Positions 1 through 6,908 of a stretch of DNA of 34,247 nucleotides are shown in pieces. Made by a program: the position numbers and the translations under genes. Positions within the stretch are counted from its first letter, which is position 1; every line of letters starts with the position of its first letter. The DNA is from Sulfurimonas sp. (lineage in GTDB: Bacteria > Campylobacterota > Campylobacteria > Campylobacterales > Sulfurimonadaceae), in assembly GCA_030654155.1 (NCBI GenBank), contig JAURYA010000080.1:1-34247 (forward strand), read 5' to 3'. The notes below the pieces were generated by a model. That model made no database searches and had not been told where the DNA came from. It saw only the letters and a program-made list of their open reading frames with translations.

Positions 1-1166
1 TTGGCGCGCGTGTAGAAACTTTTCGCTGGAGCGATGGGGAGACATATTTATCTTTTTTAGAGAGAAATAAACTTCCTTTAAATCCCCTTTACTATAACCT
101 AGATGAAGATGAACAACAGCTTAGCGAAGAGATTATTGCCGGCGTTCACTATCAAATTTCAAGAAGCGCGAATGGAGAGATTGAGCAAACATTTATACCG
201 CTAAACGATGAGTTGCAGATTCATATATACAAACATGACGGGGAGTATATTTTTGAAACTACTCCTATTATCAGTGAAACAAAAACTGAAGCTCTTACCA
301 TCAAAATAGAACACTCTCCGTACCTCGATATCATAAGGGAGACCGGCTCAAAGAAACTTGCAAAAATTTTTGTAGAGAGCTTTAAGCACTCACTTGATTT
401 TAAAAAAGACGTCCAAAAAGGCGATACCCTTGTTATGGTGTATGAGCAAAAGTACCGTTTGGGAAAGCCTTTTTCTATGCCGGAGCTAAAAACTGCTATG
501 ATAGAGATGAAGGGGAAGAGAAACTATATTTATCAAAACAGTGATGAGAGATTCTACAATGAAAGTGCAAATGAAATCGAATATTTTTTGCTCGCAACCC
601 CAGTTAAAAGCGCTCGCATCTCTTCTGAATTTACAAAAAGAAGATTTCATCCGGTTTTAAAAAAATATCGCGCCCATTTAGGTGTTGATTATGCCGCTGG
701 ACGCGGTACCCCGATTTCGGCTGCCGGAGCTGGAGTTATCTCTTTTATCGGCTCATCAAGAGGTTATGGAAACTTGATAAAAATACAACACTCAGATGGA
801 TATTTAACTCTTTATGCTCACCAAAACTCTTTTAGAAAAGGTATAAAAAGAGGTTCTAGCGTTAAGCAAGGTCAAGTCATAGGCTATGTTGGAAGCACGG
901 GTCTCTCAACCGGTCCACATCTTCATTTTGGACTCTACAAAGACAATGAAGCAATTGACCCGCTAAGAGTTGTTCAAGTTACTACCAAGAAACTAACAGG
1001 CAAAGAGAAAAATGCATTCTTTAAACTAAAAGCAAATTATGATGAGAGTATAAATCTGCATCTTAAAAATGAGACAAAGTTTGTAAGAATCTCTATGCCT
1101 GATAATGTTTGTTACTTTTTTGATGGGGAAAGTTGTGTACAAAATAAACTCGATTCAGACTCTTGA
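1..1166 (+). CDS. M23 (LytM) peptidoglycan endopeptidase, Csd3-like, 5' end missing
   Basis: The reading frame is open from base 3 to the stop at 1166, so the gene starts outside the window; 387 residues are visible. The first visible part contains a GETYLSFLERNKLPLNPLYY-like stretch, like the N-terminal OapA/LysM-like region of Csd3-type proteins. The C-terminal half is a clear M23 domain. Zinc ligands are visible as HLGVD (His and Asp, bases 675-689) and HLHFG (second His, near 918-932), with a YAH motif near 813-821. The family cleaves peptide cross-links in the periplasmic murein, and in Helicobacter and Campylobacter it shapes helical cells. Assignment to Csd3 rather than another LytM protein rests on the RFHP-to-HLGVDYAA spacing and is an inference. 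The 3' end slightly overlaps the next gene, suggesting one transcript. Confidence 0.85.
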   Translation, partial: GARVETFRWSDGETYLSFLERNKLPLNPLYYNLDEDEQQLSEEIIAGVHYQISRSANGEIEQTFIPLNDELQIHIYKHDGEYIFETTPIISETKTEALTIKIEHSPYLDIIRETGSKKLAKIFVESFKHSLDFKKDVQKGDTLVMVYEQKYRLGKPFSMPELKTAMIEMKGKRNYIYQNSDERFYNESANEIEYFLLATPVKSARISSEFTKRRFHPVLKKYRAHLGVDYAAGRGTPISAAGAGVISFIGSSRGYGNLIKIQHSDGYLTLYAHQNSFRKGIKRGSSVKQGQVIGYVGSTGLSTGPHLHFGLYKDNEAIDPLRVVQVTTKKLTGKEKNAFFKLKANYDESINLHLKNETKFVRISMPDNVCYFFDGESCVQNKLDSDS

Positions 1167-1701
1167 AAATCCAAAATTTATAAAACCCATCTTGATTAAC
1201 TACTCGCTAAAAGGGGTAGATAGAGCGTGGGAGGCCGTTATTGCCCATGACAGTGTTGCTGCTCTTCTTTGGCACAGAGAGAAAAATGCTTTCATTATCG
1301 TAAAACAGCTCCGCGCTACCGTGCTCAACAAAAACAGAGATGACGGAATGATGTATGAGCTTTGTGCAGGGATAGTTGATAAAAATCTAAGCCATCCCCA
1401 AATCGCAAAAGAGGAAATCTTAGAAGAGTGTGGCTACGATATACCGGTAGAAAATATCCAAAAAATCAGCTCTTTTTATACAAGCGTGGGAATATCTGGA
1501 ACCCACCAAACGCTCTACTATGCGGCTTGCGATGACTCGATGAAGGTAAATAACGGGGGCGGACTTGATGATGAGGATATAGAGGTTGTTTACATCCCAC
1601 TTGAGAGTGCAAAAAAATTTATGTTTGATGAGAGTTACCAGAAGACTACGGGCGTGATGATGGCGTTTTACTGGTTTTTTGACAATCAACACTCACTCTA
1701 A
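1135..1701 (+). CDS. Nudix hydrolase, NUDT14/AdpP-like sugar-nucleotide diphosphatase
   Basis: This predicted cytosolic enzyme hydrolyses nucleoside diphosphate sugars (ADP-ribose or UDP-glucose type) to the sugar phosphate and NMP. The Nudix box reads GIVDKNLSHPQIAKEE followed by ILEECGY: the EExG core is intact, but the usual first Glu is Leu and the Arg of REUXEE is Glu. The box, the following SVGISGTHQT-like segment and the GGGLDDEDIEVV stretch match the pattern of human NUDT14 (UDP-sugar diphosphatase), so the deviations are probably family traits. The start is uncertain. GTG at 1135 has GGGGAA four bases upstream and gives the most natural N-terminus (VYKINSIQTLENPKF); ATG at 1123 and 1105 are in frame but lack a ribosome site. 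The gene overlaps the preceding peptidase and is probably cotranscribed with it. Confidence 0.85.
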   Translation: MYKINSIQTLENPKFIKPILINYSLKGVDRAWEAVIAHDSVAALLWHREKNAFIIVKQLRATVLNKNRDDGMMYELCAGIVDKNLSHPQIAKEEILEECGYDIPVENIQKISSFYTSVGISGTHQTLYYAACDDSMKVNNGGGLDDEDIEVVYIPLESAKKFMFDESYQKTTGVMMAFYWFFDNQHSL

Positions 1702-1706
1702 AAAAT

Positions 1707-1797
1707 AAAAAGATTTATGTAAATTCTAGGCGCAAACAAGGAAGCATACTCTAGTATGAGACGCGTGCTGCAACGACGAAGTTATATGAAGACTTTT
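1707..1797. repeat. Imperfect ~90 bp palindrome between convergent genes
   Basis: The gap between the Nudix gene and priA is centred on a perfect inverted repeat, CATACT-CT-AGTATG (1745-1758). The flanks also mirror each other imperfectly: AAAAGATTTATGTAAATTC on the left against the complement of GAAGTTATATGAAGACTTTT on the right, with GGCG and CGACG on either side. The whole stretch could fold into one long hairpin between two converging genes. It may be an interspersed palindromic repeat, a bidirectional terminator, or both; a second copy is not present in this window. Confidence 0.45.
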
Positions 1798-1801
1798 AGT
1801 T

Positions 1802-3688
1802 TTAACCAAATTCGATTGGGTCCATATCTACTTCTGCCAGACTATTCTTGCATGTCGAAATCGCTTTTATAATATCCGTGCTTTTATCTGAACGCAGAAG
1901 TATCTCAAACCTGTACTTGTCCGCAACCCTCTCAATGCCGCATTTTCCATAGCCGACTATCTCCACGTTTGAGAAATTTCTCAGACACTGCTGCATTTCG
2001 TTCATAGCCTCCCCAGCTTTTATCCCGTTTTTATGCGAAAATAGTATTCGGCAAAGCTTTTTATAGGGCGGGTAGAGCTCTTTGCGGTACTCTTTCTCCT
2101 CTTCTAAAAAATCCTCATACTTATCAACATAGGCACTGAAAAAACTCTCATTAAAACTCTGTACTAAAACTTTTGCACTCTCTTTTCGCCCGCTTCTGCC
2201 TGCTACTTGAATGAGAGTAGATAACGCTTTTTCCCTTGCTCTGTAATCGCTCATGTTTAACATGTTGTCCATTCCCAAAACGACGGCCAAAGTCACTCCA
2301 TGATAATCATGTCCTTTGCTTAGCATCTGCGTTCCGACTAAAATATCAATCTCTTTGTCATTAAAACTTTTCAGGGCACGTTTGAGTTTACTTGTCGTAG
2401 TTATAACATCTCTGTCAAACTGCTCAACTCTAGCTTCGCCAAACTCCTCTTTTATATTTTTAACCGCCTCAGCAGTTCCAAGTCTTGAACTTATAAGATT
2501 ATGACCATTGCACTCTGAACAAACCTGCGGAATTGCCTGAGCAAAATTGCAGTAGTGACACTTAAGAGAGCGTGTTTTTTGATGGATGCTCATCCCGACA
2601 CTGCAAAAAACACACTTATGCGTATGTCCGCAATCTGAGCAGATAAGATACTTGAAATTTGCCCTAGTCGGGAGAAAAAGTATTGCTTGTTCTTTGGCAA
2701 TGAGACTATTTTTTAAACTACTCATTATCAAAGGGGATAAACTCTCCGCACCCCTCTCATAAACAAACTCTTTTTTAGAATTATAAAACCCGCCTTTTAA
2801 TCTTACATGTGGAAATTTTACGTAAGTACTCAAACTTGGTGTCGCACTTCCTAAAACAACAGGAATGTCATAGAGCCTTCCCATATATATAGCAATGTCT
2901 CTTGCATTGTAGCGAGGTCTTGAAGATGACTTGTAACTGTCGTCATGCTCCTCATCTACGACAATAATACCCAAATCTTTGATGGGCAAAAACAGTGCCG
3001 AGCGCGGACCAGCGATTATCTTCGCACTTCCGTCATAAATTTTTACAAGTGCCTCTTTTTTTTGCTTTGGTGTGAGTTTTGAGTGCCACATAACAACTGC
3101 GTCGCCAAAATGATTTTGCAGTCTTTGATTCATTTGCGGAGTTAGCGAAATTTCAGGCATAAGGAAAATAGAGCGTTTGTTTTGCGCTATCATCTCACTA
3201 AAATAGTACATGTAGATTTCTGTTTTTCCGCTGCCGGTATCGCCAAAAAGAAGCGAGGTTTTATACTTTTTTAAAAAAACTAAGGCTTCTTTTTGTTTGG
3301 CTGAGAGAATAATAGAGGACGGGATTTTCTCGTTCCCATGCTCTGCTTGGGAATGCATATCCAGACTCTCGTTCCCAAGTTCTACTTGGGAACGCATACC
3401 GCACTCATATGCCATCATCAGCCCAAGCGCCTCGCCAAGGGAGCAAAAATAATATGTTGATATAAATCGGGCAAGCAAGAGTTGTTTGTCAGAGTAAAGA
3501 GAGTCATAAACCTCCAAAATCTCGCTTGTTTTAAACTCTGGCTCTTTGGAAGCAGATATAACCGCACCAAGAGATTCTCTGTTTCTAACTTTTACTTTTA
3601 CTTTTGTGCCGATATTTATGATTTTTGGGCTGTGATATGTGAATGGCTCTAACGGGGAGTTGAGAAGTGTTATGTTGTAGTATTTCAA
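1802..3688 (-). CDS. priA: Primosomal protein N' (replication restart helicase PriA)
   Basis: PriA is the superfamily 2 DNA helicase that recognises stalled or collapsed forks and reloads the replisome. Visible motifs are Walker A GDTGSGKTE (149-157), the DEEHD box (245-249), and a zinc module with eight cysteines (350, 353, 359, 362, 377, 380, 390, 393). The LSKGHDYHGV and QVAGRSGR helicase motifs follow. At 628 residues it is within the range of epsilonproteobacterial PriA. The first codon is TTG, since an in-frame stop lies two codons upstream, and no convincing Shine-Dalgarno sequence precedes it; the upstream toxin gene stops 9 bases before, so translation may be coupled. Residues 98-120 are encoded by two tandem REP-like palindromes and form a duplicated peptide absent from the canonical fold. 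Confidence 0.95.
   Translation of the reverse strand: MKYYNITLLNSPLEPFTYHSPKIINIGTKVKVKVRNRESLGAVISASKEPEFKTSEILEVYDSLYSDKQLLLARFISTYYFCSLGEALGLMMAYECGMRSQVELGNESLDMHSQAEHGNEKIPSSIILSAKQKEALVFLKKYKTSLLFGDTGSGKTEIYMYYFSEMIAQNKRSIFLMPEISLTPQMNQRLQNHFGDAVVMWHSKLTPKQKKEALVKIYDGSAKIIAGPRSALFLPIKDLGIIVVDEEHDDSYKSSSRPRYNARDIAIYMGRLYDIPVVLGSATPSLSTYVKFPHVRLKGGFYNSKKEFVYERGAESLSPLIMSSLKNSLIAKEQAILFLPTRANFKYLICSDCGHTHKCVFCSVGMSIHQKTRSLKCHYCNFAQAIPQVCSECNGHNLISSRLGTAEAVKNIKEEFGEARVEQFDRDVITTTSKLKRALKSFNDKEIDILVGTQMLSKGHDYHGVTLAVVLGMDNMLNMSDYRAREKALSTLIQVAGRSGRKESAKVLVQSFNESFFSAYVDKYEDFLEEEKEYRKELYPPYKKLCRILFSHKNGIKAGEAMNEMQQCLRNFSNVEIVGYGKCGIERVADKYRFEILLRSDKSTDIIKAISTCKNSLAEVDMDPIEFG
3329..3397 (-). 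repeat. Two tandem REP-like palindromes inside priA
   Basis: Copies at 3368-3397 and 3329-3358, read on the minus strand, share the pattern ATGCRTTCCCAAG-n-CWTGGGAACGAG. Each is exactly 30 bases; they are separated by nine bases. They are translated in the priA frame as MRSQVELGNE, SLD, MHSQAEHGNE. The TTCCCA/TGGGAA arms form a stem. The same sequence occurs between genes at 4311-4394 and 4971-5026. The intergenic copy at 4971 is one base longer over the same span, so the copies within priA have lengths that keep the frame. Confidence 0.85.
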
Positions 3689-3697
3689 ATTTTAAAT

Positions 3698-3979
3698 TTA
3701 TATACTTTCTTTATATTTACTTATACCAATTATGGTTATTATATTTTCTTGTTCATCGATACTATAAACTATAACATAGCCTTTAAACACCAAGTCTCTT
3801 ATGTTATCGTCATGAAAAAAGATAGATTTTCTAAATTTATAAGGCATAAACCCTAAATCATTTACTTTTTCAATTAACTCATTTTTAAATCTTTTAGCAT
3901 TAGTCTTACTATCTTGTGCTATAAAGTAAAGTATCTCTTTAAATTCTCTGTTGAACGCTTCTCTTTTTAGAATTTTCAT
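3698..3979 (-). CDS. RelE/ParE-family toxin
   Basis: This 93-residue basic protein has the layout of ParE/RelE toxins: an N-terminal helical pair (FNREFKEILYFIAQDSK), a middle helix carrying KNELIEKVNDL, then the beta-sheet core with FRKS, RDLVFKGYVIVYSID and a final strand. ParE members poison DNA gyrase and RelE members cut mRNA in the ribosomal A site; the sequence alone does not decide between them. Its ATG overlaps the stop of the upstream antitoxin gene by four bases, the usual coupled arrangement. It ends only 9 bases before the TTG start of priA, so read-through transcription into priA is likely. The module sits between two REP clusters, which suggests it is an acquired insert. Confidence 0.8.
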   Translation of the reverse strand: MKILKREAFNREFKEILYFIAQDSKTNAKRFKNELIEKVNDLGFMPYKFRKSIFFHDDNIRDLVFKGYVIVYSIDEQENIITIIGISKYKESI

Positions 3980-4212
3980 TTTATAGAATCTATATAGTCA
4001 TCAAGCTCATCCAGTCCATCATTAAACGGTACAAGTTTAGTTTTGCCCTCTTTTATCTCACTATATGCATTTTGAAAATAGGCTTTAGTCTCATCAAAAC
4101 TGCCATCTTCTTTAATTTTAAAGTTTTTTACAATCCCATCTTTCAAGTTACTAATGATGGACAAAAACAAATCCAACGACTTGTCTTCAATCTCTAATTG
4201 AACTGTTCTCAC
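3976..4212 (-). CDS. Antitoxin partner of the RelE/ParE toxin
   Basis: This 78-residue acidic protein starts with GTG; an AAGGAG ribosome site lies about six bases upstream (4219-4224). The first 20 residues (RTVQLEIEDKSLDLFLSII) could form a beta-strand/helix dimerisation part. The C-terminal half (SFDETKAYFQNAYSEIKEG, then LDELDDYID) is rich in acidic residues, as in the toxin-wrapping tails of type II antitoxins. The identification rests mainly on size, position immediately before and overlapping the toxin, and this layout. I do not recognise the DNA-binding fold with certainty. Confidence 0.75.
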   Translation of the reverse strand: MRTVQLEIEDKSLDLFLSIISNLKDGIVKNFKIKEDGSFDETKAYFQNAYSEIKEGKTKLVPFNDGLDELDDYIDSIK

Positions 4213-4238
4213 TATAAACTCCTTGTATTATCAACAAA

Positions 4239-4244
4239 AGTATA
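4239..4244 (-). promoter_or_regulatory. Possible -10 element for the toxin-antitoxin module
   Basis: On the minus strand TATACT is preceded by TTTTGAT and lies about 27 bases before the antitoxin GTG. No good -35 is visible, as is common in this phylum. Weak support. Confidence 0.3.
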
Positions 4245-4310
4245 ATCAAAATTTGCTAATTTCTTCTATATTTTCACACATCTCAAGCATAAAATCAACT
4301 TTTGCGCTTT

Positions 4311-4394
4311 CTCGCTCCCATGCTCCTGCGTGGGAGTGTCTATTTTGAGTTACTGTCATAGTCTGCATTCCCACGGAGACCGTGGGAACGAGAG
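4311..4394. repeat. Inverted pair of REP-like palindromes (BIME-like)
   Basis: The left copy (4311-4338) reads CTCGCTCCCATGCTCCTGCG followed by TGGGAGTG. The right copy (4365-4394) reads GCATTCCCACGGAGACCGTG followed by GGAACGAGAG and is in the opposite orientation. A 26-base spacer separates them. This head-to-head arrangement resembles bacterial interspersed mosaic elements. It lies in the 244-base gap between the antitoxin gene and the first pilin gene; the rest of that gap holds no gene. Confidence 0.8.
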
Positions 4395-4456
4395 AAATTT
4401 TATTATCCAATATTTAGGGTTTGTTTTCGCACGCATAGCGTAGGAAGGAGGTAAGT

Positions 4457-4906
4457 TTAGTCAGTTAAAGTTTTACACATTTCACCAGTTCCTGCAGCTG
4501 TTGTACTACATGTAAAAATGCCCGTCGCTGATGTATATGTAAACGGCACAGCAACCGTCCCCACAGTATATGTATAAGCAGTTCCACTAGTGCTTTGCCA
4601 ATGTCCTGAACCTATTCCGGCAGTAATACCATACATCAAAAGTGTTCTTCCAGCACCATTACCGGTAAAAAGCGTAGTTGTGTTAATACTCAACGTTGGT
4701 ATCCAAGTATTAACACCAACTATAAGCTGAGCCTGTCTTTCAGTAACAATAGCAGAACGAATTGATGCAATATCTGCCCGACCTTTTGTGATCTCTGCAT
4801 CCGTTCTTGTTGCAGCAAATCTTGGCACAGCGATAGACGCGAGTATCCCAAGCACCACTATAACAAAAACAAGCTCTATCATGGTAAAACCGCGAGAAAA
4901 TTTCAT
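4457..4906 (-). CDS. Type IV pilin-like / pseudopilin protein (first)
   Basis: This 149-residue protein begins MKFSRG followed by FTMIELVFVIVVLGILASIA, the class III prepilin signal. Cleavage by prepilin peptidase is expected between Gly6 and Phe7, leaving N-methyl-Phe and Glu5 of the mature chain for assembly. The hydrophobic helix continues into an RTDAEITKGRADIASIRSAI amphipathic helix. The C-terminal part has two cysteines (CSTTAAGTGEMC) that could close a D-loop as in pilins. It is probably exported and assembled into a pilus or a type II secretion pseudopilus; no assembly genes lie in the window, so the system is unknown. ATG is at 4906 with AAGG about 6 bases upstream. Confidence 0.85.
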   Translation of the reverse strand: MKFSRGFTMIELVFVIVVLGILASIAVPRFAATRTDAEITKGRADIASIRSAIVTERQAQLIVGVNTWIPTLSINTTTLFTGNGAGRTLLMYGITAGIGSGHWQSTSGTAYTYTVGTVAVPFTYTSATGIFTCSTTAAGTGEMCKTLTD

Positions 4907-4970
4907 AAAAAACCTTAAATAATGATTTCTAAACTATCCGAAGATAGCTTGAAAATAACTATTTTATATA

Positions 4971-5026
4971 TGCATTCCCAAGCAGGAGCTTGGGAACGAG
5001 AAAGCAATAGCTTGGGAACGAGAAAG
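4971..5026 (+). repeat. REP-like palindrome plus a half copy
   Basis: The full copy is at 4971-5003 (TGCATTCCCAAGCAGGAGCT, then TGGGAACGAGAAA). A truncated second copy follows directly (5004-5026), keeping only AGCTTGGGAACGAGAAAG. Both lie between the two pilin genes, just beyond the stop of the second one, and belong to the same family as 3329-3397 and 4311-4394. Confidence 0.85.
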
Positions 5027-5031
5027 AGAAA

Positions 5032-5454
5032 CTAGTAAGTAACTCCTGTACCACCAAACTGATGTACGACTGCAGTAGAACCACTCATTCCTTGTTTTCT
5101 ACTTAATACATGTGCAGCAGTACAAACAGCAGCAGTTGCCCCAGTTTGCGTAGCACTATCTGTTTTACTAGCCGCTTCTGTTACAGTCAAATTACCGTCT
5201 GTAATAGTAGTATTACTTAATGTGTAGCAACCTAATGTTAAATTAGCTGCTGTTATATCAGCAGTAACAAATGAACCAACTGCAGTAAATTGTGAACCCA
5301 AATCATTAATCTTAGTTGCAAGATTAGTTACATCTTTCGACACTGCAGCATCATCACGAGTTGCAGCAAGTTTTGGAATAGCAACAGCCGCTAAAATACC
5401 TAAAATAACGATAACAAATATTAACTCTATCATAGTAAAACCAGCTCTTTGCAT
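5032..5454 (-). CDS. Type IV pilin-like / pseudopilin protein (second)
   Basis: The protein is 140 residues from the ATG at 5454, which has AAGGAG about 6 bases upstream; an earlier in-frame ATG at 5475 lacks a ribosome site and would lengthen the leader. It starts MQRAG then FTMIELIFVIVILGILAAVA, a prepilin signal with predicted cleavage Gly/Phe and a conserved Glu5. The following PKLAATRDDAAVSKDVTNLA helix closely resembles that of the neighbouring pilin, so the two are probably duplicates that diverged in the C-terminal half. Two distant cysteines (LGCYTL and AAVCTAA) may form a disulfide. The tail is Thr/Ala/Ser rich. It is predicted to be a fibre subunit or minor pilin. The gene is transcribed away from flgB. 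Confidence 0.85.
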   Translation of the reverse strand: MQRAGFTMIELIFVIVILGILAAVAIPKLAATRDDAAVSKDVTNLATKINDLGSQFTAVGSFVTADITAANLTLGCYTLSNTTITDGNLTVTEAASKTDSATQTGATAAVCTAAHVLSRKQGMSGSTAVVHQFGGTGVTY

Positions 5455-5530
5455 AAGAACTCCTTGTATAAACAAAATTTAGGTTACTCTAATAACCTTG
5501 ATAAACATTATGAAGCAGATGAGATTAAGA

Positions 5531-5548
5531 TTTGCTTAAATTAGCAAA
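5531..5548. promoter_or_regulatory. Inverted repeat upstream of the flgB promoter
   Basis: TTTGCT-TAAATT-AGCAAA ends 8 bases before the sigma-54 element, between the divergent pilin and flgB genes. It could be an activator or repressor site; a second dyad, AGGTTA-CTCTAA-TAACCT (5481-5498), lies closer to the pilin gene. Function is unknown. Confidence 0.35.
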
Positions 5549-5556
5549 CTACACTT

Positions 5557-5572
5557 TGGAACTTTATTTGCT
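5557..5572 (+). promoter_or_regulatory. Sigma-54 promoter of flgB operon
   Basis: TGGAACTTTATTTGCT has the GG (5558-5559) and GC (5570-5571) of the -24/-12 elements exactly 12 bases apart. It matches the TTGGAAC-n5-TTGCTT form used by RpoN in Campylobacter flagellar genes. The ATG of flgB is 27 bases downstream, with AAGGAG at 5588-5593, so the leader would be very short. Confidence 0.85.
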
Positions 5573-5598
5573 TATACTGTTTTATCGAAGGAGTTAAG

Positions 5599-6030
5599 AT
5601 GAGCATACAAATTTCAGCATCACATTCATTAGCCGCAAAAGCACTTGATTTTAGAGCTATCCGTCAGGATATGATATCTTCAAATATCGCAAATGCGGAC
5701 ACTCCATTTTATAAACCAAGAGATATTAGTTTTGAGAACGCTTTAGCAGTTGAAAAAGCTAAAATCCTAAATCAAAACAGCCCAAAACTAGAGATGGCTC
5801 AAACTAACGGAGCTCACATAGCTCTGCAGGAAGTGACCGGCGCAAAGCTTCCAGTAACTTTCTTTAGAGACGGACATATGGCAAGAAATGACGGAAACAG
5901 CGTTGATTTGGATGTTGAGACTACTGAGATGAGCAAAAACTCCATTATGTTTGCCGCTTTGGTCAGTGCTATGAAAAAAAATTCAGAGATCTACAAAAGC
6001 GTAATAGATTCATCTTCAAAAATAAGCTAA
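5599..6030 (+). CDS. flgB: Flagellar basal-body rod protein FlgB
   Basis: FlgB is a proximal rod subunit of the flagellar basal body, exported through the flagellar type III apparatus. The 143-residue protein has the rod/hook N-terminal signature: AKALDFRAIRQDMISSNIAN followed by ADTPFYKPRDISFENAL. The C-terminal heptad-like helix is VDLDVETTEMSKNSIMFAAL. Both terminal helices form the coiled-coil core of the rod. Length is normal for the family. It is first in an operon with flgC (10-base gap) and fliE, under the sigma-54 promoter, which fits an early/middle flagellar class gene. Confidence 0.95.
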   Translation: MSIQISASHSLAAKALDFRAIRQDMISSNIANADTPFYKPRDISFENALAVEKAKILNQNSPKLEMAQTNGAHIALQEVTGAKLPVTFFRDGHMARNDGNSVDLDVETTEMSKNSIMFAALVSAMKKNSEIYKSVIDSSSKIS

Positions 6031-6040
6031 GGATTATTAC

Positions 6041-6535
6041 ATGTCAAATTTTTTAAGCAGTTTTGATATCAGCGGTTACGGGCTATCTGCCCAAAGAGTT
6101 CGTGTAAACACAATCTCTCAAAACATAGCAAATGCACAAACAACTAGAACTGACGAGGGCGGACCTTACAGAAGAAAAGAGGTTGTCTTTAAAGCTATAA
6201 ATTTCAATGAACAGTTTAACCAAGCAATAAATGGGATGACAGAGAGTGCCAAGTATGAAGACCCTTTAAACGAGGGAAATTTTGGCAAAAAAGTAAATCC
6301 TGCTATAATGAGCGTTATAGTCGATAAGATTTCACGTGACGACAGAGAGCCAAAAATGAAGTTTGACCCTGCACATCCAGATGCAGACGCAAACGGTTAT
6401 GTGGCATATCCAAATATTAATCCTGTTATCGAAATGGCCGATTTGGTAGAAGCAACACGCTCTTATCAGGCAAATGTAGCAGCTTTTGAGAGTTCAAAAA
6501 ATATAGCTAACAGCGCAATTTCGCTGTTACAGTAA
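6041..6535 (+). CDS. flgC: Flagellar basal-body rod protein FlgC
   Basis: This second proximal rod subunit has 164 residues. It has the conserved start FDISGYGLSAQRVRVNTISQ and NIANAQTTR, the GGPYRRKEVVF segment typical of FlgC, and the C-terminal YPNINPVIEMADLVEATRSY helix that packs against the N-terminal one in the rod. It lies 10 bases after flgB and 12 before fliE, consistent with one message. Confidence 0.96.
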   Translation: MSNFLSSFDISGYGLSAQRVRVNTISQNIANAQTTRTDEGGPYRRKEVVFKAINFNEQFNQAINGMTESAKYEDPLNEGNFGKKVNPAIMSVIVDKISRDDREPKMKFDPAHPDADANGYVAYPNINPVIEMADLVEATRSYQANVAAFESSKNIANSAISLLQ

Positions 6536-6547
6536 AAGAGGTAAATT

Positions 6548-6847
6548 ATGAATAGTATTAACGGTATTTCAGGCGTTTCATCCGCCGAATTATTAAAACA
6601 AAAGGGTGGCGTAGAGGGTGCAAGTGGGGAAGGTTTTGCCGAGCACTTAAAATCTGCTCTAAATGAGGTAAATGAGTTTCAAGAAAAGGGTGATAAGGCT
6701 TTGGGTGAGATGGCGACAGGACAGGTAAAAGATCTTCATCAAGCCGCACTCGCCATCGGAAAAGCTGAAACAAGTATGAAACTTATGCTTGAGATAAGAA
6801 ACAAAGCGCTTAATGCATATAAAGAATTGGGAAGAACTCAGATATAA
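6548..6847 (+). CDS. fliE: Flagellar hook-basal body protein FliE
   Basis: FliE, 99 residues, joins the MS ring to the rod and is needed for export of other rod proteins. The C-terminal half, HQAALAIGKAETSMKLMLEI and RNKALNAYKELGRTQI, carries the diagnostic FliE helix. The N-terminal half is Ser/Gly rich, as usual. It is the last gene of the flgBC-fliE operon; the next gene has its own likely promoter. Confidence 0.95.
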   Translation: MNSINGISGVSSAELLKQKGGVEGASGEGFAEHLKSALNEVNEFQEKGDKALGEMATGQVKDLHQAALAIGKAETSMKLMLEIRNKALNAYKELGRTQI

Positions 6848-6870
6848 CTAATAACTTCATCAACTTAAAA

Positions 6871-6879
6871 TGCTATAAT
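6871..6879 (+). promoter_or_regulatory. Extended -10 promoter before pbpB
   Basis: TGCTATAAT is a perfect extended -10 (TGn-TATAAT) located 30 bases before the ATG of pbpB. It would allow the cell-wall gene to be expressed independently of the sigma-54 flagellar operon. Confidence 0.65.
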
Positions 6880-6908
6880 CCTTGTAAAAAAACCAAGACA
6901 ATTAAAAT

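Noticed and set aside
1420..1692. 90-codon frame antisense to the Nudix gene
   Set aside because: Shadow of a clear Nudix hydrolase; His/Ile/Cys-rich composition, with no supporting signals.
3329..5026. Repeated 30-base units considered as a CRISPR array
   Set aside because: Units are palindromic, in mixed orientation, spaced irregularly (0-900 bases) and without unique spacers of constant length; no cas genes.
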